DNA of 39,113 bases. Source: Nitrospira sp. SG-bin2. GTDB taxonomy: Bacteria > Nitrospirota > Nitrospiria > Nitrospirales > Nitrospiraceae. Made by a program: the position numbers and the translations under genes. Each line of letters starts with the position of its first letter. Position 1 is the stretch's first letter. Positions 32,484 to 39,113 of the stretch are shown here, piece by piece. The DNA is taken from the NCBI GenBank assembly GCA_002083405.1, contig LVWT01000031.1, forward strand, positions 1-39,113. Reading direction: 5' to 3'. The notes below the pieces were generated by a model. It made no database searches. It was not told the DNA's origin and worked only from the letters and a program-made list of their open reading frames with translations.

Positions 32484-33787
32484 CAGACCTGGTCATACCA
32501 TGGGTGTTGGCCGGAATTCCGTTCGCGGGTGCACTCGTCTGTCTGGCTTTTGGGTCCGATCCCTACCGTGTAAAGATGTGTGCCGTCGGCTCGTCTGTCA
32601 TCAGCCTTGCGGCGACAGCCGTGGTGGCCAACCGGCTTCCGATCCCGCCCGATGGTCTCTTACCGCTCTATTTACTGCCGATCGCAGCCGTGGTGGCCAC
32701 ATTAGGCCAGCCGGTGCACGAGCGCCATCGGCTCGCCTGGACCCTGACCTTGATTTTTCTCAGCTTGGGAATGACCGTGCTCACCGGGGGCAATACGTTC
32801 GGCCCGCTCTGCCTGATCTTGATCATGCTGATGATCATGTTTCTCCTCTACCGTCATCACACGACGCTTTGGCCCATCTCCTGGTGGGGCATCGGTTCCT
32901 TCGGTGTCGGTGTCGTCGGCGCGGGCCTTTCTCTCGTGGCGGGACCGCCTGTCTCATCGGTGGCATCCCTGGCAACCTGTGCCGTTCTGTTACCGCTCAT
33001 GCCCCTTCATGACGGGTACCTCACGGCGCTGACCAGACTGCCGGGTAGCCTGCCCCCGTTTATTGTGGTGCTGCTGCCCGTGCTTGGCCTTCAGGGACTG
33101 GCAACCGCTATGCCGACGATGCCGAATGAATTCGTCGCGGTTGTCAGCCTCCTGGCCCTGGCGAGCTCACTGTACGGCGCAATCAAGGCGTTGGCCCAAT
33201 CACGGGTCCGTCTGTTGGTGGGCTACGGCAGCGTCTCGTTCTTTTCGATCCTCTGGTGGTTTGTCGCCGGAGCCCACCAGGCGTCGCCGCGCGCAGCCGT
33301 ACTGGCCGGAGCAGTCGGCCTCGCCACCGGCGGACTGTTGGTTGCCTGGCAGGTCATCCGCACAAGATACGGCGACGATGTCGATCCGCAGGCCGTCAGC
33401 GGCCTGGCCGCGGTGATGCCGAAATATGCGGTCCTGTTTTCTCTGTTGGGCCTTGCCGCGATGGGAATACCGCCCTTCGGGGTGTTCGCTGGATTCATGG
33501 GGTTGCTATTGACGGCCCCGCCCTCTTCAACGATCGGCCTGTTCATCGCGCTCACGGCGTGGCTGGCCGCCTCGTGGTACATCATGCAAATGGTCCAGCA
33601 GTTGCTCTTTGGCACCCGCCGGCCGGATTTACGTTATGCGGACCTCAGGCATCCCGAATTTTCTTCCCTGCTGATCGTCGTGCTGGCCTTGCTCGCGCTT
33701 GGCTTGGCCCCGATCAGCCTGTATTCGTCGAATCAGGATCCGAATAAGACCGCCGCCACGGAGCAGTCTCTCGCATGGAACCGATAG
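32480..33787 (+). CDS. Degenerate NuoM/antiporter-like membrane subunit of the dab operon
   Basis: The 435-residue protein has about 12 helices and belongs to the proton-conducting antiporter superfamily (GIPPFGVFAGFMGLL near residue 335; ALAQSRVRLLVGYGSVSFFS near 240). Compared with NuoL/M, the TM7 lysine region is lost (MPLHDGYLTALTRLPGSLPPFIVVLLP in place of the HSWLPDAH...LLK block, counted in parts) and the TM8 lysine is R244. This argues against a normal proton channel; a structural or gating role is more likely. It overlaps dabB2 by 4 bp and dabA by 13 bp, so translation is coupled. The ATG at 32480 was chosen over a GTG 9 bp upstream because of the ATGA overlap. Confidence 0.8.
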   Translation: MTDLVIPWVLAGIPFAGALVCLAFGSDPYRVKMCAVGSSVISLAATAVVANRLPIPPDGLLPLYLLPIAAVVATLGQPVHERHRLAWTLTLIFLSLGMTVLTGGNTFGPLCLILIMLMIMFLLYRHHTTLWPISWWGIGSFGVGVVGAGLSLVAGPPVSSVASLATCAVLLPLMPLHDGYLTALTRLPGSLPPFIVVLLPVLGLQGLATAMPTMPNEFVAVVSLLALASSLYGAIKALAQSRVRLLVGYGSVSFFSILWWFVAGAHQASPRAAVLAGAVGLATGGLLVAWQVIRTRYGDDVDPQAVSGLAAVMPKYAVLFSLLGLAAMGIPPFGVFAGFMGLLLTAPPSSTIGLFIALTAWLAASWYIMQMVQQLLFGTRRPDLRYADLRHPEFSSLLIVVLALLALGLAPISLYSSNQDPNKTAATEQSLAWNR

Positions 33788-36700
33788 AGCACGTGACTGA
33801 GATTGAATCCCGGCGGATGGAATTGCGCGGGGTCGTCCGTCTTGCAGGGGAAGTCATCGCCCAATACTGGCCGATGAGGACTTTCGTCCACCACAATCCA
33901 TTGCATGGCATCGAATATCTGCCGTTTCAAGAGGCCGTCAAACGCGGAAAGCAGTTCATGGGCGGCAACGGCTATCTTCCCAGCCATCTGTATCGCGAAT
34001 ACCTCAAGACCGGCCGAATCCGGTCCACTCATCTCAGTGACGCACTCGGGTCACGAGTCATCGATAAGCAGGTGACCATCGGATCGCAGACCGTCACGCA
34101 CAACGCGGTCTTGCATGCCTGTCTTGCTGATGGACTTTGTGCCCCGGCCATGGAGCCGCTTGACGATCAATTGGAAGATCCGGACAAGCCGCTGATCGAC
34201 GCACTTGCCCGTAAGCTGGAGTGTGTACTGCTTCCTTTTTCACTGGATGATCGAATCCGCAAAGTCGTGGATGAGAATCAAGCCGCGCTCTGCCGATGGC
34301 TCACCCTCTCGCACTGGTGCGATGACACGCTCGGCACACAAATCGTCCAGCAGATCAACGATCAAATGATCAAATGGTGCGGAGCCTTTTTGGACGAGGG
34401 CCATGCCACATGGGTCATGCCGGGACGTGAAAAGGGCCTCTATGAAGCCTGGAAGGCCATGGTCTCCCACGAATGGTCTCCCTGTGGAATCAAAGACAGT
34501 CGCAGAAAGATCGCGCAGCTGCCGGACTATCCCGAAGACGCGCTCCTCGAAAGCCTGGATGCGCTGGGGATTCCGGGTGAACTTCTACAGGATTACTTAT
34601 CGTTACAATTAACTGCGCTGCCGGGCTGGGCTGGCTTCATCAAGTGGCGTGGAGAGGAGCGTCACTACCCCTGGCAGCAAGCTCACCCGGTCGGCCTGGT
34701 GAAGTTTCTGGCGATTCGTCTCTGGTACGCGCGTGAACTGGTCCAGCAGGCGTGCACGGACCATCTCGGCATCGAAGGACAATATGAAGCTGTGACGGCC
34801 TACATGCGCGACTACCCCGAAGAATATTATCTGCGACGGCAGCGGGTGGCGGGCCGGTTGCCCGCCCTCTATGCCGAGGAAGTCGACCGGCTCTCCCATC
34901 GGAAGGGGCAGAGTTGGAGCAATATCCTCACACGGTACCGTGCCGAAGTCATTCCCCGGCTGCAAGCAGCCGGGCGGCGCGGGGCCGCGCGCCGGCTGCT
35001 CGCCCTGGCCCGTTCGTTGACTATTGATGCAACCGTACTCCTTGAAAGTGCCCCCGCGGACCTCAAGCAACTCGTCGACTGGATGGAGGCGTTCCCCGAA
35101 TCGGACCATGGACCGGTATGGCTCAATGCCCTGGAGACCGGCTACCGGGAACAGCTATTGGAACGCCTGCACGCACGTACCGAAAACCCCGCTCCCTCTG
35201 AAACAGCGCGCCCGCACTCACAATCGGTCTACTGCATCGACGTGCGGTCGGAACCGTTCCGCCGCCACCTCGAATCGGTCGGACCGCATCAGACCTTCGG
35301 CTTTGCCGGCTTCTTTGCCGCCTTCATCCGCTATCGGGCCTGGGGAAAGGAGCATGATACGGAACAGTTCCCGGTCATCATGCGGGCGAAGAATGAGGTC
35401 CGGGAGATTCCGCGCAGCTATCTCGATCACAAGGTATCGCTGCATGCGGCGCGGGCCAAGTGGGTGCATGCGGGTCATACGCTCCTGCACGATCTGAAAG
35501 AAAATGTCGTGACCCCCTATGTCATGGTGGAATCGCTTGGCTGGTTTTACGGTCTGCCGATTTTCGGCAAGACATTGGTCCCGGCGCTCTATCAGCGCTG
35601 GACTGCCTGGTTGCGACGGCTGTTCGTTCCCTCTCTGGCCACCACGTTGACGATAGACAAGCCAGGGCCCGGTGAAACCGCGGAGATGCTTGAAGCGGAG
35701 CAACAGGCCACAATCAGGGAGGCTTTGCACGAACAACTCGGACTCCGCAGCTCCCGTATCACATCTGCGCTCGTCGAAGGCCTGCGTCAACGGGCGCTGA
35801 CGGTGAAAGGAGACCCGGAGCCGCCGATCGCTGCCGAAGAAATCGAGCGGGCCGGACTCACGCTCGAGACCATCAACGCCTTTGTCGACATTTTACGGCG
35901 GCAATACGATCTGACGGCGCGATCCGCGTCACGACATAAAGAACGGCTCACCAGAACCGGTTTCACCCTGGAAGAACAGGTTCTGACCGTCGACACTGCT
36001 CTGCGCATGATGGGACTCACCAGGAACTTCGCGCGGCTCGTCCTCTTCTGCGCCCACGGGAGCACATCGGACAACAATCCTTACGAATCCGCGCTCGATT
36101 GCGGCGCCTGTGGCGGCAATGAAGGCAAGCCCAATGCCCGTGCTCTCGCGATGATGGCGAACAATCCCAAGGTCCGCGAGCGAATCGCCACTCTGGGGAT
36201 CGACATCCCGTCCGACACGCATTTTCTCGCCGGCCAAATGGATACAACGACCGATACCATACTGCTGCTCGACCTCGAAGATGCCCCGCCGACCCATCGC
36301 GCGGACATCGCCCGACTCCAGGAAGACCTCAAAGTAGCCTCCGCGCTCACCAGTCAGGAACGCTGTGCACGTTTCCCTGATGTCCAACAGGTTCTCGAGG
36401 AGATGGCAGCCGAGGCGCATGTCCGCAGGCGGAGCATGGACTGGAGCCAGATCAGACCGGAATGGGGCCTCTCAAACAATACGTCGTTCCTGATCGGACG
36501 GCGGGAGCTGACGAAAGGACTGGACCTGGGCGGACGTGTCTTCCTGCATTCGTACGATTATCGGGAAGATCCGAGCAATCGACTGCTCGAAGTGCTGCTC
36601 ACGGCCCCCCAAGTCGTCGCGCAGTGGATCAATATGGAGCATTACTTTTCAACTGTCGACAACGAGGTCTACGGAAGCGGCAGCAAGATCTATCATAACG

Positions 36701-37053
36701 TGGTGGGACGCTTTGGGATCATGTCCGGCCCCTGGAGCGATCTACGGCTGGGGTTGGCGAGACAAACCGTCATGAACGGGGAGATGCCGTACCATGAGCC
36801 GATGCGCTTGCTGACTATCGTTGAAACGCCTCGCGTGCGCATCGAAAAGCTGATTGAACGGCACAAAGTGCTTCAGCACTATTATCATAACGAGTGGGTC
36901 CATCTCGTCGTGCTCGACCCGGAAGACCGGGTGTGGTATCGATACCGTCCCGATGGAACGTGGGAACGGGTGAATCTGGACAGGTCCAGCAAGGTTGAGA
37001 GCGCGGTGGCGGCCGGGCCACCCGCTTTGGCTCAGCCTGAATCTGATGTATAA
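33775..37053 (+). CDS. dabA: DAB inorganic carbon pump catalytic subunit DabA (DUF2309/UPF0753)
   Basis: The 1092-residue soluble, membrane-associated subunit resembles a beta-carbonic anhydrase active site and should hydrate CO2 one-way at the expense of a cation gradient. The four zinc/catalytic residues are intact: C487 and D489 (VYCIDVRSEPFRRHLE), H761 (FCAHGSTSDNNPYESAL) and C776 (DCGACGG), with the same H-to-C spacing (15) as in Halothiobacillus DabA (H524, C539). An N-terminal FVHHNPLHG and C-terminal GLARQTVMNG and YHEPMRLL are further family marks. It is somewhat longer than the Halothiobacillus protein owing to insertions between residues 130 and 450. It starts inside the NuoM-like gene and is followed 32 bp later by the PII-like gene. 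Confidence 0.95.
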   Translation: MEPIEHVTEIESRRMELRGVVRLAGEVIAQYWPMRTFVHHNPLHGIEYLPFQEAVKRGKQFMGGNGYLPSHLYREYLKTGRIRSTHLSDALGSRVIDKQVTIGSQTVTHNAVLHACLADGLCAPAMEPLDDQLEDPDKPLIDALARKLECVLLPFSLDDRIRKVVDENQAALCRWLTLSHWCDDTLGTQIVQQINDQMIKWCGAFLDEGHATWVMPGREKGLYEAWKAMVSHEWSPCGIKDSRRKIAQLPDYPEDALLESLDALGIPGELLQDYLSLQLTALPGWAGFIKWRGEERHYPWQQAHPVGLVKFLAIRLWYARELVQQACTDHLGIEGQYEAVTAYMRDYPEEYYLRRQRVAGRLPALYAEEVDRLSHRKGQSWSNILTRYRAEVIPRLQAAGRRGAARRLLALARSLTIDATVLLESAPADLKQLVDWMEAFPESDHGPVWLNALETGYREQLLERLHARTENPAPSETARPHSQSVYCIDVRSEPFRRHLESVGPHQTFGFAGFFAAFIRYRAWGKEHDTEQFPVIMRAKNEVREIPRSYLDHKVSLHAARAKWVHAGHTLLHDLKENVVTPYVMVESLGWFYGLPIFGKTLVPALYQRWTAWLRRLFVPSLATTLTIDKPGPGETAEMLEAEQQATIREALHEQLGLRSSRITSALVEGLRQRALTVKGDPEPPIAAEEIERAGLTLETINAFVDILRRQYDLTARSASRHKERLTRTGFTLEEQVLTVDTALRMMGLTRNFARLVLFCAHGSTSDNNPYESALDCGACGGNEGKPNARALAMMANNPKVRERIATLGIDIPSDTHFLAGQMDTTTDTILLLDLEDAPPTHRADIARLQEDLKVASALTSQERCARFPDVQQVLEEMAAEAHVRRRSMDWSQIRPEWGLSNNTSFLIGRRELTKGLDLGGRVFLHSYDYREDPSNRLLEVLLTAPQVVAQWINMEHYFSTVDNEVYGSGSKIYHNVVGRFGIMSGPWSDLRLGLARQTVMNGEMPYHEPMRLLTIVETPRVRIEKLIERHKVLQHYYHNEWVHLVVLDPEDRVWYRYRPDGTWERVNLDRSSKVESAVAAGPPALAQPESDV

Positions 37054-37085
37054 CCCCTGATCAATGGCCGAAAAGGAGCGTAGTA

Positions 37086-37415
37086 ATGAGTTTTGCATTG
37101 CATCCGATGAAGGAGATTCGCGTGATCGTCGCCGGGGAACACCGGGCGTTCGTCACCGAGGTGTTCGACCGAGTCAAGGCCACCGGCTATACCATCATCG
37201 GAAATGTGTCCGGGAAGGGCCACCATAGCGTGCGCGAGGCTCACTTCATGTTCAGCGAGCAGGAAAGCCTGGAAATGATTATGACTGTTGTCCCCGAAGA
37301 CAAAGTGGAGCCTATTCTGGCAGGGCTTCGCCCGCTCTTCGAACGGCACTCCGGTGTGATGTTTGTGACCGATGTGGCCGTCAGCCGGCAGGAATACTTC
37401 GGCAAGAAACGTTAG
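37086..37415 (+). CDS. PII-like regulatory protein
   Basis: The 109-residue protein has the ferredoxin-like fold pattern of PII/GlnB relatives: MKEIRVIVAGEHRAF, then GYTIIGNVSGKGHHSVRE (the T-loop base region) and IMTVVPEDKVEPILAGL, with GVMFVTDVAV as the last strand. The T-loop lacks the GlnB uridylylation tyrosine context, so it is closer to SbtB/CPII-type carbon-sensing PII proteins. AAGGAG 9 bp before ATG 37086 supports this start over the inner Met at 37107. As the last gene of the dab operon it probably tunes DAB or SbtA activity in response to an adenine nucleotide or bicarbonate; the ligand is not known. Confidence 0.88.
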   Translation: MSFALHPMKEIRVIVAGEHRAFVTEVFDRVKATGYTIIGNVSGKGHHSVREAHFMFSEQESLEMIMTVVPEDKVEPILAGLRPLFERHSGVMFVTDVAVSRQEYFGKKR

Positions 37416-37438
37416 GGGCTTTGACCGACGGGCATCGC

Positions 37439-37461
37439 AGACTGATGCGCCGCATCAGTCT
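37439..37461 (+). terminator. Perfect hairpin after the dab operon
   Basis: AGACTGATGCG and CGCATCAGTCT are exact inverted repeats around one C, effectively a 9-bp stem with a 5-base loop, 24 bp after the PII-like stop. Only TCTTG follows, so U-tract support is weak. It lies between convergent genes and may serve as a bidirectional end. Confidence 0.45.
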
Positions 37462-37566
37462 TGCCGGTACGGTGCGCTCCGCCGAGCCACCCCGAAAAGG
37501 CGACGGCTCATGGCATTGAGGACCCGCGTCGAGGCGGCATGTTTCCGGGTTGACCGCCTACGCCGC

Positions 37567-38325
37567 TCAAAAATCGAGAAAGAGATTCAGCGAGAGAACG
37601 TGGTTCATGTTATCGAGAGTGGACTTATTGATGTATTGATTCATGTACCCGATTTCGATCAGCACCGGTGGTTGCACACGGTAGCCGATCCCGGCAAATC
37701 CACGGTTTTGATCAAACCCCTGCCTGGCTCCCCAATTCGTATCATTCAGATGGATGAAGACCTCATCCCACCCCACGAGACTCACAGCCGGATACACTGG
37801 AATCGGCCAGCTGAGTTTGAACATCTGCCGAAACCGCCCGCCGGTTTCGTTTCCATTGGTTTGCCAGCGCTGTTCAAATCTGGTTCGGCTGGTGAAGCCG
37901 CCAAGAGGTGTCGCCCCTGACCACATATATTGCTGCCAGAACCGGTCTTCGTGGATATTGTCGCCGACGGCGACGAAGTTGATGACATGGGCATATCCAA
38001 TCCATACCGTCGAGTGATCGGTCAGCGCGTAGCCGATCCCCGGACGAATCAAGAGTTGATCCATATCCTCGCCCTCTTCTCTCGTCCGAGGCTGGATTTC
38101 GCCCCACCAGCGGAATCGTTTGAGGTCCGGATCGATGAACCCGAAATTGCCGCGTGCCGTGACGTTACCCCAGATTCGAAAATCGTCCGCCAACTCTGCC
38201 CAGGCAGTGGGTAAAGCAAAGGGCATCAGGGAAGAGGCGAGCATGACGATGACGAGAAACGGCGCCCGGCGGTACCGGTTTGTGCGCTGCATGATTGAAT
38301 CGCGAACGTTCTTGAGCATGAACAT
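37567..38325 (-). CDS. DUF2490 outer-membrane beta-barrel protein
   Basis: The 252-residue protein has a signal peptide (APFLVIVMLASSLMPFALPTAWA) and alternating beta strands ending in aromatic residues (DFRIWGNVTARGNFGF, STVWIGYAHVINFV, RTRFEQRW, VSLVGWDEVFIHL, HVLSLNLFLDF), typical of DUF2490 barrels. The C-terminal Phe fits BAM-mediated insertion. Three Met codons are possible (38325, 38319, 38292); the first has AGGGG upstream but with wide spacing, so the true start may be further in. It converges on the dab operon. Function is unknown; a link to carbon uptake is unproven. Confidence 0.82.
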   Translation of the reverse strand: MFMLKNVRDSIMQRTNRYRRAPFLVIVMLASSLMPFALPTAWAELADDFRIWGNVTARGNFGFIDPDLKRFRWWGEIQPRTREEGEDMDQLLIRPGIGYALTDHSTVWIGYAHVINFVAVGDNIHEDRFWQQYMWSGATPLGGFTSRTRFEQRWQTNGNETGGRFRQMFKLSWPIPVYPAVSLVGWDEVFIHLNDTNWGARQGFDQNRGFAGIGYRVQPPVLIEIGYMNQYINKSTLDNMNHVLSLNLFLDF

Positions 38326-38663
38326 AGAAAGAATTCCCCTCTTATCGATGGGACAATCCCAGGAAATCCAGCGCTCTTGGCTTGAACATCATCCCACGGC
38401 CTCCAGCAATTCCACGGCGAGCGGCGGGACTTTATCACGAGTCCGCATGGTGCCGCTATCGCAAATTGCCGCTGGGGGTTCCGGTATCGGTCAAGACGAT
38501 CGGCAGGGTTTTGGCCGGCACCAATCGAGCAAAGAAGCACGGTTGAGATTTGTCTCCTTCCTCATCTATAATGCCGACCTTCGTAGAAGCCAAGCCGGCT
38601 TTGCGATCCAGCGTTGTCCATATCTCACGTGGTTGATCGCTCAGCATCCAAGGAGGATCGTTC
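38326..38663. other. 338-bp divergent region with a strong promoter
   Basis: No gene is supported here. The right half holds a near-consensus promoter (38543-38572) for the last gene and a ribosome site AAGGAGG (38650-38656). The promoter for the leftward DUF2490 gene was not identified. Confidence 0.5.
38543..38572 (+). promoter_or_regulatory. Sigma70-type promoter of the 38664 gene
   Basis: TTGAGA (38543-38548) and a perfect TATAAT (38567-38572) are 18 bp apart, the best promoter match in the window. Transcription would start near 38579, giving a leader of about 85 bases. Confidence 0.6.
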
Positions 38664-39113
38664 ATGAAAAGATTGGCCTTGCTCCTCGCGGTAGTCGCTG
38701 TCCCCATAGTGAGTCACGCAGAAACAAAAAATATAGCAGCACTCCTTCCATCCGGCCATGCGGTTCCACAACATACCGAAGTGTGTGTGGCCGCGACCGA
38801 GGAGGACATTGCCGCCCTGTTCGACCGCTGGAATGCCTCACTCCAAACCGGCGATGTGCACAAAGTCTCCGCCAATTACGCGCCGACGTCTCTCCTGCTC
38901 CCGACGGTGTCCAGCCGGCCCCGGATCACGGTCCTCGACAAAGAGGACTACTTCCACCATTTCCTGGAAAACCGCCCGGTGGGGCACATCGATTCTCTAG
39001 ACTCGCGCGAAATCGAAATCGATTGTAATACGGCGATCGACGCCGGGCTCTACACCTTCGTCTTCCAGAAAACCGGGGTCAGCGTCAAAGCCCGGTATAC
39101 GTTCACCTACAAG
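38664..39113 (+). CDS. Exported SnoaL/CaMKII-AD-like protein (3' end outside window)
   Basis: The frame is open from ATG 38664 (AAGGAGG 7 bp upstream) to the window edge, 150 residues without a stop. Residues 1-19 form a signal peptide (MKRLALLLAVVAVPIVSHA). The mature part, with EEDIAALFDRWNASLQTGDV, ANYAPTSLLLPTVSSRP, KEDYFHHFLENRPVGHI and DAGLYTFVFQK, fits the NTF2-like cone fold of the SgcJ/EcaC and CaMKII-association-domain families. Such proteins are mostly of unknown function, some binding small ligands. Only a few C-terminal residues are likely missing. Confidence 0.8.
   Translation, partial: MKRLALLLAVVAVPIVSHAETKNIAALLPSGHAVPQHTEVCVAATEEDIAALFDRWNASLQTGDVHKVSANYAPTSLLLPTVSSRPRITVLDKEDYFHHFLENRPVGHIDSLDSREIEIDCNTAIDAGLYTFVFQKTGVSVKARYTFTYK

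Noticed and set aside
38120..39028. Plus-strand frame of 302 codons across the right end
   Set aside because: It overlaps the DUF2490 gene antisense and the signal-peptide-bearing 38664 gene in another frame; it has no domain and Arg/Ser/Pro-rich composition.

Overview
The window most likely comes from the chromosome of a Gram-negative, autotrophic, respiratory bacterium. The mix of genes (cytochrome bd oxidase, several antiporter-type NuoL/NuoM-like proteins, a complete Na+-pumping NQR, two uptake systems for dissolved inorganic carbon, SthA, DUF2934, and a type I secretion-like set) fits Nitrospira (Nitrospirota), perhaps a sodium- or alkali-adapted lineage. No ribosomal or nitrite-oxidation marker is present, so this assignment is inference. 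I saw no rRNA, tRNA or CRISPR array.

Region 1 (1-7.3 kb) handles inorganic carbon and oxygen. It starts with the end of an unidentified gene, then a small secreted protein behind a promoter and a perfect 17-bp palindrome, a DUF2934 protein, a Tat-exported beta-carbonic anhydrase, cydA-cydB, the Na+/HCO3- symporter sbtA, and a DegP/HtrA-type periplasmic protease. Region 2 (7.4-12.2 kb) holds a TolC-like channel, an ABC half-transporter whose ATPase domain has lost nearly every catalytic motif, and a convergent HlyD-like adaptor. Region 3 (12.2-17.8 kb) has a His-rich secreted protein sharing a promoter element with the first small secreted gene, a tandem universal stress protein, SthA, a monoheme cytochrome c, a lipoprotein, a decayed second copy of the cytochrome c, and a NhaR-type LysR regulator.

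Region 4 (18-27.8 kb) is the sodium module. An IS3-family transposase remnant is followed by the full nqrABCDEF-apbE-nqrM operon, a universal stress protein, a leader with strong nested hairpins, and a NhaD-type Na+/H+ antiporter. A SelO fragment follows.

Region 5 (28.1-37.4 kb) is a DAB/Mps-type inorganic carbon pump. An MpsC-like gene (formerly DUF2294) reads leftward. A promoter, a leader with three hairpins and a complete intrinsic terminator precede dabB1; then come dabB2 (a tandem duplicate with its own similar promoter), a degenerate NuoM-like subunit, dabA, and a PII-like regulator. The window ends with a DUF2490 outer-membrane protein and a truncated SnoaL/CaMKII-AD-like secreted protein.

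Read together, NQR exports Na+ with NADH oxidation, NhaD exchanges Na+ for H+, SbtA uses the Na+ gradient to import bicarbonate, the DAB complex traps CO2 as bicarbonate in the cytoplasm, and the exported carbonic anhydrase equilibrates CO2 and HCO3- outside. NhaR, the PII-like protein and the two structured leaders are the likely control points. The functional integration is inference from gene content; the individual gene identities are mostly secure.
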